A stretch of DNA of 47,826 nt from an uncultured beta proteobacterium (GTDB lineage Bacteria > Pseudomonadota > Gammaproteobacteria > Burkholderiales > Rhodocyclaceae): contig CAISOB010000059.1 of the NCBI GenBank assembly GCA_903886975.1, positions 1 through 47,826 on the forward strand, given 5' to 3'. Shown here in pieces: positions 9,060 through 17,816 of this stretch (its first letter is position 1; every line of letters begins with the position of its first letter). The translations under genes were made by a program, and so were the position numbers. The notes under the pieces were generated by a model. The model was not told where the DNA came from. It saw only the letters and a list, made by a program, of their open reading frames with translations, and searched no databases.

Positions 9060-10103
9060 CTATTCCGGACTGAGTCCTTTCGCGCGTAGCCAGTCGGGAT
9101 TGAACAGGCGCTGGAAGTAAAGGGCACCACGGTCGCAGAGCAGCGTTACGACGGTGTGGCCAGGGCCCAGCTCGCGCGCCACCCGGACCGCTGCGGCGAC
9201 GTTGATACCGCTCGAACTGCCGACGCACAGGCCTTCCTCGCGCAGCAGGCGATAGACCATGCTGACCGCCGCTTGATCGTCAATCTGCACGGCGTCGTCG
9301 ATCGGCGTGCCTTCGAGATTCGCCGTGACGCGCGAGGTGCCTATGCCTTCGCTGATCGAGCTGCCTTCGGACTTCAGTTCGCCGGTCTTTATCCAACTGT
9401 AAAGTGCGCTGCCTTGCGGGTCGGCGAGCACGATGCGAATTTGCGTACCGGCCTGCACGCCGCGCTCCTTGAGGAAACGCGCGACGCCGCCCAGCGTTCC
9501 GCCGGTACCGGTGGCGCAAACGAAAGCATCGATGCGGCCAGCGCAGTCGCGCCAGATTTCCGGCCCTGTCGTTTCGTAGTGCGCCTGGCGATTCACGACG
9601 TTGTCGAACTGATTGGCCCAGATCGTGTTGGCCGGTGATTCGGAAGCCAGGCGCGCGGCGATTTTCTGGTAGTTGTCGGGATCGGCGTAAGGCTTGGGTG
9701 GGACCGGCCGCACGTCGGCGCCGAGCACGCGCAGCAATTCCATCTTCTCCGGCGATTGGCTGTCGGGAATGACGATGGTGCAGCGATAGCCGCGCGCGGC
9801 GCAGATATGGGCCAGGCCGATGCCGGTATTGCCGGCCGTCCCTTCAACGACCGTCCCGCCGGCACTCAGAAGAGCGCGCCGCTCGGCGTCCTCGATGATG
9901 TAAAGCGCGGCGCGGTCTTTGACCGAGCCGCCGGGGTTGAGGAACTCGGCCTTGGCGAGAATCTCGCAGCCGGTCTCGGCGCTCAGCCGGGCGAGCCGGA
10001 TCAGCGGTGTGTTGCCGATGACGCCGACGAAACCTGCACGGACCGAGCGTGCCGGGGGCTGCATCGAGAGCGCGCTGAACGGTTTCGATTCAGCGGCCGC
10101 CAC
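9060..10103 (-). CDS. cysK: Cysteine synthase (O-acetylserine sulfhydrylase)
   Basis: A PLP-dependent enzyme of 347 residues that makes cysteine from O-acetylserine and sulfide. The PLP lysine is Lys62 in NPGGSVKDR; the TAGNTGIG substrate loop, the CATGTGGTLGG phosphate-binding loop and VGSSSGIN are all visible. The first 25 residues (MAAAESKPFSALSMQPPARS and on) are an extension not usual in CysK; it results from the 14-base overlap with the upstream peroxiredoxin gene, and an internal start around residue 14 is possible. Co-transcription with a peroxiredoxin suggests cysteine or thiol supply during oxidative stress. Some homologues act on other beta-substituted alanines. Confidence 0.93.
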   Translation of the reverse strand: MAAAESKPFSALSMQPPARSVRAGFVGVIGNTPLIRLARLSAETGCEILAKAEFLNPGGSVKDRAALYIIEDAERRALLSAGGTVVEGTAGNTGIGLAHICAARGYRCTIVIPDSQSPEKMELLRVLGADVRPVPPKPYADPDNYQKIAARLASESPANTIWANQFDNVVNRQAHYETTGPEIWRDCAGRIDAFVCATGTGGTLGGVARFLKERGVQAGTQIRIVLADPQGSALYSWIKTGELKSEGSSISEGIGTSRVTANLEGTPIDDAVQIDDQAAVSMVYRLLREEGLCVGSSSGINVAAAVRVARELGPGHTVVTLLCDRGALYFQRLFNPDWLRAKGLSPE

Positions 10104-10767
10104 TTGCCGATTTTGGCTGCGGTACGATGCGCAAATACGGTCGTGGCGCTTTCCAGCCGGACGGATACTTGGCCCGCGCTTCCTCGTCGGAAACCGAAGG
10201 GACGATGATCACATCTTCGCCTTGTTTCCAATTGACCGGCGTCGCCACCTTGTGTTGGGCCGTCAGTTGCAGCGAGTCGAGTACGCGCAGCAATTCGTCG
10301 AAGTTGCGCCCGGTCGCCATCGGGTAGGTGAGCATTAGCTTGATCTTCTTGTCGGGTCCGATGATGAACACCGAACGTATCGTCGCGTTGTCCTGCGCCG
10401 AGCGGCCCTTGGCGTCGCCGCTGGCATTGGGGTGAATCATGTCGTACAGCTTGGCGACCTTCAGGTCGGGGTCGCCGATCAGCGGGTAGTTCATGTTGCA
10501 GTTCTGCGTTTCTTCGATGTCGCGCGTCCAGCGGTCGTGATCGCCGACCGGGTCGATGCTCAGGCCGATGACCTTGGTGTTGCGCTTGTCGAATTCCGGT
10601 TTGAGCTTGGCCACGTAACCGAGCTCGGTCGTGCACACTGGCGTGAAATCCTTCGGATGTGAAAACAGGATGGCCCATCCATCGCCTATCCAGTCGTGAA
10701 ATTCGATCTTGCCCTGGGTTGTCTCGGCGGTAAAGTCGGGAGCTTCGTCTCCTAAGCGTAAGGACAT
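10090..10767 (-). CDS. 1-Cys peroxiredoxin (Prx6 type)
   Basis: A 225-residue peroxiredoxin that reduces hydrogen peroxide, alkyl hydroperoxides and possibly peroxynitrite. The peroxidatic cysteine is Cys45 in FTPVCTTELG. Prx6-type features are GLSIDPVGDHDRW and the long C-terminal domain with TPVNWKQGEDVIIVPSVSDEEA. There is no typical resolving cysteine near the C-terminus. An excellent GGAGGT site precedes the ATG. Its 3' end overlaps the cysteine synthase gene by 14 bases, so translation of the two is coupled. The 159-base gap upstream probably holds the operon promoter, though I see no clear -35/-10 pair. Confidence 0.95.
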   Translation of the reverse strand: MSLRLGDEAPDFTAETTQGKIEFHDWIGDGWAILFSHPKDFTPVCTTELGYVAKLKPEFDKRNTKVIGLSIDPVGDHDRWTRDIEETQNCNMNYPLIGDPDLKVAKLYDMIHPNASGDAKGRSAQDNATIRSVFIIGPDKKIKLMLTYPMATGRNFDELLRVLDSLQLTAQHKVATPVNWKQGEDVIIVPSVSDEEARAKYPSGWKAPRPYLRIVPQPKSASGGR

Positions 10768-10926
10768 CGCATACCTCCAAAGTGTCGGTCAATTAGCTTG
10801 AACCACCCGCGCTGCGCGCTCGGCGGCTCGGAAGAATACGCGCGGAAGAATGCAGAAACGGCGATCAAGATAATGCGCGCGCAGAAATTTAGATAAGTGT
10901 CGCGGCGCTTAGTTCAGGCCCGGAAA

Positions 10927-12306
10927 TCAGCGCCCATCGTCCGGTCGCTTCACTCGCCGCGCAGCCCTGCGCGATTGCCGCCTGACATAGAGTGCCATCA
11001 GCGGGGTTACCGAAATGCCGTGCGCTACGATGGAGACGGCTATCGCCGTCAGGGTGAGCGTCAGCACCTGATCGGCCGCTGCGCCGGTCAGACCGTGGCT
11101 GAGCGCGAACATCAGATAGTAGATCGAGCCAATGCCGCGAATCCCGAACCACGAGATCATCAGTCGCTGATCGCGCGAAACCGCCGCGCCGCGCAGCCCC
11201 AGCCACACCGATAGCGGACGTACGACGAGCAGCAGGCAGGCGACAAAAGCACTGGTCGCCGGGTCGAAGCGGGTGTAAGGCAAAAAGAAACCGACGACAA
11301 GGACAATCAGCAATTCGGCGATTCGTTCGAGCTGCTCGGTGAAATCGCGCGCCGCCTGGGCCATGTAGGCGCCGGCGAGTTCCGGGTGGGTGGCTACGGC
11401 AAGGTGGGCCTCCTTGTCTTGCAGTCCGGCCGGTCCGGCCTGGACGTCCTTGACCTCCGGCTCGCCGCGCGGCTCCTTGCGAATGCGCTGCAAGGCGAGG
11501 CCGGCGGCGAAGACGGCCAGGAAGCCCGACGCGCAGGCGAGCTGCGCCGTGCCATAGGCAAGCGCGATCAGGCCGAGCGACACGAATTCGTCGAGACCGA
11601 CGGCTTCGCTGTGCGAGGTGCGCAGATAGAAGACCAGTTTGCCGACCAGCGTTCCCAGCGCGATGCCGATCAATAGACCGCCGGACAGCGCCCAGAGAAA
11701 ATCGACGGCCAGCCAGTGCCAGGCGCCTGTTCCCAGATCGTGCAGCCCAAGCAGGCCGAGACCGAGCATCACGAAAGGGAAGGCCGCGCCGTCATTAAGT
11801 CCGCCTTCGCCGGTCAAGCTGAAACGCAGGCGGTCGCGGTCAGCCGGATCGTCGACTTGAACATCTGAGGCCAGGACCGGATCGGTCGGCGCAAGGATTC
11901 CGCCAAGAAGAATGGCCGCGCCGAGCGGCAGCGCAAACGCAAGATAGGCAATCGCCGCGACGAGAACGACGGTGATCAGCATCGCGAGCAAGGCCAAGCG
12001 CAAAGGCAGGTTCCATTGCCGCCCCCAAAGCGGCAACCCGAGCTTTAAGCCGACCGAGAACAGCGAGATCAAGAGCGCAACTTCCGAGACGCGTTCAAGT
12101 ACTGGCGCGTAGTCGGCCGGATTGGGCATCAGCGGCCATAGACCTGACATGCCAACGCCATAGCCGGCGGCGAGATAGAGCATTGACGCGCTGAGCGGCA
12201 GGCGCTTGAGCAGCGATCCGGCGAGCGCCATGGTAATCATCATTGCGCCGATGATCAGCGCCCAGAGTGCGAATGACACGGCCCCTCCCGTTTTAGCCAG
12301 CCCCAT
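10927..12306 (-). CDS. CPA1-family Na+/H+ antiporter
   Basis: A 459-residue, very hydrophobic protein with about twelve membrane helices typical of the cation:proton antiporter family. The opening helix carries MALAGSLLKRLPLSASMLYL, and the core motif GGILAPTDPVLASDVQV holds the conserved Asp of transport helix five (TDP...SD). RFSLTGEGGLNDGAAFPFV supplies the second acidic motif. The protein exports Na+ or K+ in exchange for protons at the inner membrane. A charged cytoplasmic loop lies around residues 290-320, and the tail is Arg-rich. The ATG at 12306 is chosen over an upstream in-frame start because family members begin near this helix. It is transcribed divergently from the GlgB-like gene across 133 bases. 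Confidence 0.9.
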   Translation of the reverse strand: MGLAKTGGAVSFALWALIIGAMMITMALAGSLLKRLPLSASMLYLAAGYGVGMSGLWPLMPNPADYAPVLERVSEVALLISLFSVGLKLGLPLWGRQWNLPLRLALLAMLITVVLVAAIAYLAFALPLGAAILLGGILAPTDPVLASDVQVDDPADRDRLRFSLTGEGGLNDGAAFPFVMLGLGLLGLHDLGTGAWHWLAVDFLWALSGGLLIGIALGTLVGKLVFYLRTSHSEAVGLDEFVSLGLIALAYGTAQLACASGFLAVFAAGLALQRIRKEPRGEPEVKDVQAGPAGLQDKEAHLAVATHPELAGAYMAQAARDFTEQLERIAELLIVLVVGFFLPYTRFDPATSAFVACLLLVVRPLSVWLGLRGAAVSRDQRLMISWFGIRGIGSIYYLMFALSHGLTGAAADQVLTLTLTAIAVSIVAHGISVTPLMALYVRRQSRRAARRVKRPDDGR

Positions 12307-12439
12307 GTCGACCTGCGCAAGGGCATGAGGTTCGCTTACACCGCATGCGCGCCAGGCATGGCGATTGCAGGCTGGCGTCGATCGGATCCCCGATGCGGAC
12401 CGTGCGCCCAATCGCTCGGATTACCTGATATCAACGACG

Positions 12440-13945
12440 ATGGATCGACTTACAAACACTGTCGCTCTTGCACCGAGCGGCAGCCGCTTGCGCCGCGGCT
12501 GGGGAGACGGGTCGTGGATGGCACAGCAGCGCACGCGCGGCGGAACCGGGCAGGCAATCAGCATCTGCGAACTGGCGTTCGATGCCTGGCGCCGCCCGAC
12601 GGGCGATGGGCTGAATGATCAAGAGCTCGCCTTGGCGCTCGCCGACTACGCATGCGAAAACGCGTTTACCCACGTCGCGCTTCTGCGCGCCGGCGAAGGC
12701 GGGCCAGAGGACCCGACCGGGCACTTCGCCCAGGTGGCGCACGATCGGACGCCGGACGATCTTATCTTCCTCGTCGACAGCCTGCATCAGGCCGGCATCG
12801 GCGTCATCGTCGATGGCCTGCCGGGACCTTACGCCGGGCCTGCGGATGAGCACGCGGAATTCGACGCGGGGCGCTGGCAAATAGGCTCCCAGCTCCGGTC
12901 GAACGTGCTGTTCTGGCTCGACCGCTATCATATCGACGGCCTACACTTCGCAGCGCTCGATACCATGCTCTATCTCGACTACGGGCGTAGGCCCGGCGAG
13001 TGGCGGGCCAACCGGTACGGCGGCAAGGAAAACCTCGCTGCGGTTGATTTTCTGCGCGAACTCAATACGACGATATCGCGCGATTACCCCGGCGTGTTTA
13101 CGATCGCCGCCGGTGTTTCTGGCTGGCCGATGGTCTCGGGCGCAGTGCAGCAGGGCGGTCTAGGCTTCAGCCTGGTGCAGAGCAGCGGCTGGCCAGGGGC
13201 GATACTCGGCTATCTTCGCAACGACCCGTGGTTCCGCAAATTTCACCACGATCAATTGACCGAATCCGTCGTGCACGCCTTTGACGAGAACGCCGTCCTG
13301 GCGCTGAGTTTCGATACGCCGGATCAGGTTCACGGCCCGGGCGCTCTGCTCGAGCAGATGCCGGGCGATGCATGGCAACGCCGCGCCGGCTTGCGCGGCT
13401 TGTTCGGCTATATGTGGGCGCATCCAGGTAAGAAACTGCTGCGCATGGGGGCGGAATTCGGCATGCTTGCCGGCCAGCACAAAAGCAAAGCGGGCGAAGC
13501 CGAACGGGCCCGGGTGGATTCCGAGGACTGGGGTGGATTGTGGCGCTGGGTGGGCGACCTCAATCGTCTGTACTGCTCGCAGCCGGCGCTGCATGCGCTC
13601 GACTTTGACGCTGCCGGCTTCCTCTGGATAGAGGCGAACGACCGCGAGAACAGCGTCTTGTCCTTTCTGCGCTGCGCGCGCGACGGCAGTCCGGTGCTCG
13701 TCGTCTGCAACTTCACGCCGGTGCTGCGCACGAACTATGTCGTCGGCGTGCCGGCGCATAAGATGTGGCGCGAAGCGTTGAATAGCGAAGCCTCCATTTA
13801 TGGCGGCAGCGGCGCTGGCAACTTCGGCCGCGCCGAGGCAATGCCCGTGCCGGCCCACGGTCAGCCCATGTCGCTCGCGTTGACGCTGCCGCCGCACGGC
13901 GTCCTGTTTTTCGTTCCCGAAGATGATGGCAGCGCGACCTTGTGA
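12440..13945 (+). CDS. GlgB-like protein lacking catalytic residues (pseudoenzyme)
   Basis: A 501-residue protein that aligns with the catalytic and C-terminal domains of glycogen branching enzyme but has no N-terminal CBM48. Similarity is strong around DYGRRPGEWRANRYGGKENL, MPGDAWQRRAGLRGLFGY and VVCNFTPVLRTNYVVGVP. By eye, the nucleophile motif LRVDAV of GlgB reads LHFAAL (Ala171), the acid/base motif AEES reads AAGV (Ala224), SHDE reads SFDT (Asp292 kept, His lost), and DWVPAHF reads DGLPGPY. It should not branch glucan. The frame is intact, with no stop or frameshift. It overlaps glgE by 23 bases. The start is uncertain: ATG 12440 has a poor ribosome site, and a TTG at 12365 is in frame. 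Confidence 0.85.
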   Translation: MDRLTNTVALAPSGSRLRRGWGDGSWMAQQRTRGGTGQAISICELAFDAWRRPTGDGLNDQELALALADYACENAFTHVALLRAGEGGPEDPTGHFAQVAHDRTPDDLIFLVDSLHQAGIGVIVDGLPGPYAGPADEHAEFDAGRWQIGSQLRSNVLFWLDRYHIDGLHFAALDTMLYLDYGRRPGEWRANRYGGKENLAAVDFLRELNTTISRDYPGVFTIAAGVSGWPMVSGAVQQGGLGFSLVQSSGWPGAILGYLRNDPWFRKFHHDQLTESVVHAFDENAVLALSFDTPDQVHGPGALLEQMPGDAWQRRAGLRGLFGYMWAHPGKKLLRMGAEFGMLAGQHKSKAGEAERARVDSEDWGGLWRWVGDLNRLYCSQPALHALDFDAAGFLWIEANDRENSVLSFLRCARDGSPVLVVCNFTPVLRTNYVVGVPAHKMWREALNSEASIYGGSGAGNFGRAEAMPVPAHGQPMSLALTLPPHGVLFFVPEDDGSATL

Positions 13946-15959
13946 TCTTCCGGCCGAAGGAAGAAAACGTGCGCAAATCGAGACGCTGACGCCGCAAGTC
14001 GATGGCGGACGCTTCGCCGTAAAGCGTGTCGTTGGTGAAGTACTGAGCGTCGAAGCGGATTGCTTTGCCGATGGCCACGACGTGGTGCGCGCGATCGTCC
14101 GCTGGCGTCGCGCCAATTTGTCGGATGGCTCGGCCGACGGCGACGGGCCGTGGCAGACCGCGCCGATGACCGCGCTGGCCAACGATCGCTGGCGCGGCCT
14201 TGTACGCATCACCGAGTGCGGCCGCTGGTGGTATACGGTGAGTGCCTGGGTCGACGCCTTTCTCTCCTGGCGCGGTGAACTCGCGCGGCGCAGCGACGCC
14301 GCCGATATTCGCAGCGCGCTGCTCGCCGGCGCTGCGCTGGTTGAATCGGCGGCGGTGCGCGCCGCGGCCAGCGACGCCGAGGCGCTCCTCGCGTGGGCCG
14401 AGCGCCTGCGCGCGGAAAGCGCCGGCGGCGAGGTCGAAAACATGAAAACTCTGGCGCTCGACACGCGCCTCGCCGAGTTGGCCGGACGCTATCCGGATCA
14501 ACGCTTTGCCACTCTCCATCCGCCGCTGCCCCTCGACGTCGATCGCCAGCGCGCCGGCTTCGGCGCCTGGTATGAAATGTTTCCACGCTCGGCGGCTGAC
14601 ACCGCAGCGCACGGAACTTTCGCCGATTGTCTGGCGCGCCTGCCGGCCATCGCGGCGATGGGCTTTGACGTGCTCTATCTGCCGCCCATTCATCCAATCG
14701 GTCGCGAACGGCGCAAGGGCGCCAATGGCAGCCTGGTCGCCACGGCCGCTGATGTCGGCAGCCCGTGGGCGGTCGGCGCAAGCGAAGGCGGTCACCACGA
14801 CATTCATCCGCAACTCGGCAGTCTGGACGATTTTCGCCGGCTCGTCGCCGCGGCGCGCGAACAGGCGATCGAAATCGCCCTCGACATTGCTTTCCAGTGC
14901 GCCCCCGACCATCCGTGGGTCGCGGCCCATCCGGACTGGTTCCGCCGGCGTCCGGACGGCAGCGTGCAATACGCCGAGAACCCGCCGAAGAAATACCAGG
15001 ATATCTATCCCTTCGATTTTGAAAGCGATGACTGGCGCGCCCTATGGCAGGCGCTTGCCGATGTGTTCAGGCACTGGATAGGGGAGGGTGTGCGCATCTT
15101 TCGCGTCGACAATCCGCATACCAAGGCTTTCCCCTTCTGGGAATGGTGTATCGCCGGCATCCGCCGGGATCACCCGGAAATCATCTTTCTCGCCGAAGCC
15201 TTCACCCGGCCGAGCGTAATGCATCGTCTGGCCAAGATTGGTTTCAGCCAGTCCTATACCTACTTCACCTGGCGCAACACGCGCGCCGAACTGACCGCCT
15301 ATTTCGAGGAACTTGGGCGCGCCCCGGGCCGCGACTATTTTCGCCCGAGCGTCTGGCCGAATACGCCGGATATTCTTCCCGAGTACTTGCAGATGGGGGG
15401 GCGCCCGGCTTTCATCGTTCGCCTCGCTCTGGCCGCTACGCTCTCGGCGACTTACGGCATTTATGGACCGGCTTTCGAACTCATCGAGCGGCGCCCGCGC
15501 GAGGTGGGCAGCGAAGAATATCTCGATTCCGAGAAGTATCAGCTGCGGCAGTGGCCGCGCGACAGCACCGACAGTCTGGCGGCGCTGATCGGCCGCATCA
15601 ACCGCATCCGGCGCGAAAACGCCGCCTTGCAGACCAACATCGGCCTGCGCTTTCTGCCGATCGACAACGAGCAGCTGATCGCCTTCGCGAAGCGTTCCGA
15701 CGACGGCATGAACGTCATCGTCGTCGTCGTCAATCTCGATCCGCACAACGTTCATTCGGGCTGGCTGACCCTCGACTTCGACCTCCTCGGCATCACCGGA
15801 GGCAGCTCGTTCCAGATGCACGAACTGCTTTCAGGCATCCGTTACCTGTGGAGCGAAGCGCGCAACTTCATTCGTCTCGACCCGCAGCGCATGCCCGTGC
15901 ATATCTTCGCGGTTCGCCAGCGGCTACGCAGCGAACACGACTTCGATTACTTCCTCTAA
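13923..15959 (+). CDS. glgE: GlgE, alpha-1,4-glucan:maltose-1-phosphate maltosyltransferase
   Basis: A 678-residue GH13_3 enzyme that transfers maltosyl units from maltose-1-phosphate to the end of alpha-1,4-glucan and releases phosphate. The N-terminal dimerisation domain covers about 1-210, followed by the catalytic barrel. Nucleophile Asp396 lies in FRVDNPHTK, acid/base Glu425 in LAEAFTRP and the third acid Asp483 in NTPDILPEYL. The donor-site motifs KYQDIYPFDF and SEEYLDSEKYQLR are present. Spacing matches the characterised Streptomyces enzyme closely. Its ATG lies inside the 3' end of the GlgB-like gene, so the two are probably translationally coupled. The substrate comes from the TreS-maltokinase fusion at 1240. 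Confidence 0.97.
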   Translation: MMAARPCDLPAEGRKRAQIETLTPQVDGGRFAVKRVVGEVLSVEADCFADGHDVVRAIVRWRRANLSDGSADGDGPWQTAPMTALANDRWRGLVRITECGRWWYTVSAWVDAFLSWRGELARRSDAADIRSALLAGAALVESAAVRAAASDAEALLAWAERLRAESAGGEVENMKTLALDTRLAELAGRYPDQRFATLHPPLPLDVDRQRAGFGAWYEMFPRSAADTAAHGTFADCLARLPAIAAMGFDVLYLPPIHPIGRERRKGANGSLVATAADVGSPWAVGASEGGHHDIHPQLGSLDDFRRLVAAAREQAIEIALDIAFQCAPDHPWVAAHPDWFRRRPDGSVQYAENPPKKYQDIYPFDFESDDWRALWQALADVFRHWIGEGVRIFRVDNPHTKAFPFWEWCIAGIRRDHPEIIFLAEAFTRPSVMHRLAKIGFSQSYTYFTWRNTRAELTAYFEELGRAPGRDYFRPSVWPNTPDILPEYLQMGGRPAFIVRLALAATLSATYGIYGPAFELIERRPREVGSEEYLDSEKYQLRQWPRDSTDSLAALIGRINRIRRENAALQTNIGLRFLPIDNEQLIAFAKRSDDGMNVIVVVVNLDPHNVHSGWLTLDFDLLGITGGSSFQMHELLSGIRYLWSEARNFIRLDPQRMPVHIFAVRQRLRSEHDFDYFL

Positions 15960-16029
15960 CGAAAGCTGCCGCGGGGCGCAGGGAATGTCGATTGCCCCCA
16001 AGCTTTGTCGTGGCGCCGGCACTACCGAC

Positions 16030-16043
16030 CGGGCCATGGCCCG
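16030..16043. other. 14-bp perfect palindrome
   Basis: CGGGCCATGGCCCG is perfectly self-complementary and lies in the 134-base gap between glgE and the membrane-protein gene. It has no T-run. It may be a protein-binding site or simply GC-rich chance; I see no second copy nearby. Confidence 0.3.
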
Positions 16044-16093
16044 CGTCAGTGCCGATCGATTTGCCTGTCTTCCTGCCAAGAAGGGACCTGACC

Positions 16094-16906
16094 ATGGAAA
16101 CACGAACCATTGAAAGAACCGTGGAAACAAGCGGCTATGAATCCGACAGTGCGCCCCTTTACAGTATTCGCTGGGCGGCTGTGATTGCCGGCCTGGCCGT
16201 CGGGCTGGGCGTGCACCTCGTGTTGTTGCTGGCCGGTCTGGCAGCAGGCCTTGCCGTGCTGGGCAGCGGTGAGCGCCCCGACGGGACCAGCCTGTCGCTG
16301 GCTGCCGCCATATGGAATGCGTTCAGCCTGCTATTCGCCGCCCTGGTCGGCGGCTATATCGCCGCCCGCTCGTCGGGATTGCGCCGCGCGGCCGACGGTG
16401 TTCTGCATGCGGTCGCCGCGTGGGGTGCGTCGATGGTCTGCTACCTCTTCCTGGTCAGTGCATTGACTGGAAACACGGTCGCCGGCTTGCTCGGCGTTAC
16501 GACCGCTACAGCGCGAATGAACATCGGCGTCAGCGCCAGTTCGAACGCGACGATGACTGATTTGCTCAGCGCGCTCGAACGCGGCGACCGCGACAGCGCC
16601 GCGCGTCTGATGCGCGAACGCTTCGGTTTGAATCCGGACGAGGCCGATCGCGCCGCCGATCGGGCGCTGGCCATGGTCGGCGGTACTCGTGCCGGCGCGC
16701 CAGCCGAAAAGGTAAACGAAGCGGCCAGGACTGTGTCGGCGGCGAGCGCCTGGATGAGCCTTGTTATCCTGCTTTCGCTCGCCGCCGGCGCCGGCGGCGG
16801 GCTGCTCGGAGCGCGCGGTACCCGCGAGCGTGCCGTGCCAAGCTACCGGCGCAACCGCCATATCGTGCACCATCGCCGGGGCGAAGGTCTTGCTGATGCC
16901 CGCTGA
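16094..16906 (+). CDS. Membrane protein with four predicted helices, unknown function
   Basis: A 270-residue protein. A charged N-terminus (METRTIERTVETSGYES) precedes helices around 28-55, 72-95, 108-130 and 222-245. The helices are Gly/Ala-rich (VIAGLAVGLGVHLVLLLAGL, AALVGGYIAARSSGLRRAAD). Between helices three and four is a soluble segment with a charged region, SALERGDRDSAARLMRERFG. The C-terminus is basic (RERAVPSYRRNRHIVHHRRG). Similar four-helix proteins are common in stress clusters of rhizobia and beta-proteobacteria without a proven role. ATG 16094 has AAGAAGGGA upstream. It lies between glgE and the Ku gene on the same strand, possibly in one operon. Confidence 0.75.
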   Translation: METRTIERTVETSGYESDSAPLYSIRWAAVIAGLAVGLGVHLVLLLAGLAAGLAVLGSGERPDGTSLSLAAAIWNAFSLLFAALVGGYIAARSSGLRRAADGVLHAVAAWGASMVCYLFLVSALTGNTVAGLLGVTTATARMNIGVSASSNATMTDLLSALERGDRDSAARLMRERFGLNPDEADRAADRALAMVGGTRAGAPAEKVNEAARTVSAASAWMSLVILLSLAAGAGGGLLGARGTRERAVPSYRRNRHIVHHRRGEGLADAR

Positions 16907-16942
16907 TATCCTGGACACGGCCTTTTCAAATGGGGAATGGCA

Positions 16943-17803
16943 ATGTCGCGCGTGATCTGGAAAGGCGCGGTGAGCTTCGGCCTGGTGCACATTCCGATAG
17001 CGCTGATGCCCGCGACCGTGCAGCGCGGCATCGATTTCGACTGGATCGACAGGCGCAGCATGGATCCCGTTGGCTACAAGCGAATCAACAACGTGACCGG
17101 CAAGGAGATCGAGAGCGAGAACATCGTGCACGGCATCGCCTATGAAAAACACCGCTACATCGTCCTCAGCGACGAGGAGATTCGCGCGGCCTATCCGGCG
17201 GCGACACAGACCGTAGACATCGTTTCCTTCGTCAAAGCCGAGCAGATTCCCTTTCTCTACCTCGACACGCCGTATTTTCTGGCGCCCGAAAAGCGCGGCG
17301 AAAGAGCTTACGCGCTGTTGCGCCAGGCGCTCGAAAAGAGTGGCCGCCTGGCACTCGCCAATGTCGTTCTGCACACCAAGCAGCACATGGCGGTGGTCAT
17401 CCCGATGGACAGGGTGCTGGTTCTCAATACGCTGCGCTGGGGCAACGAAGTGCGCAGCAGCGAGGAGTTTGGACTCAAGGACGAAGTGGCAAACGCCCGC
17501 ATCGGCCAGCGCGAACTCGAAATGGCCGAACGCCTGATCGCCGACATGAGCGAGGACTGGGATTCGGCGCGTTACGAAGAGGGCTTCAGCAAGCAGATCA
17601 TGGCGCTCGTCGAACGTAAGGCGCACCAGGGCAAGCTCGAAACCGTCGGCTCGGCCGAGCCCGCGCCCGAGGATAGCGGGGCCGAAATCATCAGTCTGAC
17701 TGAGCTCCTCAAGCGCAGTCTAGCCGGCAAGGGCAAGGCGACTCGTGCCAAAGGCAAGCCGGCCGGCAGCGCAAGCCGCGGGCGGCGGAGCAAGGCGGGT
17801 TAA
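16943..17803 (+). CDS. ku: Ku, DNA end-binding protein for NHEJ
   Basis: A 286-residue bacterial Ku homodimer subunit that encircles broken DNA ends and recruits LigD. The family opening SRVIWKGAVSFGLVHIPI, the RINNVTGKEIE segment, GIAYEKHRYIVLSDEEI, FLYLDTPYFLAPEKRGE and LHTKQHMAVVIP are all present. After the core (about 255 residues) is a basic tail, GKGKATRAKGKPAGSASRGR, of the sort that helps Ku thread and bind DNA. ATG 16943 is preferred to the ATG at 16937 because the GGGG stretch is better placed for it. The stop lies 13 bases before ligD, so the two form a minimal NHEJ operon. Confidence 0.96.
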   Translation: MSRVIWKGAVSFGLVHIPIALMPATVQRGIDFDWIDRRSMDPVGYKRINNVTGKEIESENIVHGIAYEKHRYIVLSDEEIRAAYPAATQTVDIVSFVKAEQIPFLYLDTPYFLAPEKRGERAYALLRQALEKSGRLALANVVLHTKQHMAVVIPMDRVLVLNTLRWGNEVRSSEEFGLKDEVANARIGQRELEMAERLIADMSEDWDSARYEEGFSKQIMALVERKAHQGKLETVGSAEPAPEDSGAEIISLTELLKRSLAGKGKATRAKGKPAGSASRGRRSKAG

Positions 17804-17816
17804 GCAAGGCGACGCT

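Noticed and set aside
12440..13945. Calling the GlgB-like gene a decayed pseudogene
   Set aside because: There is no stop or frameshift, the non-catalytic regions are well kept and it is translationally coupled to glgE.
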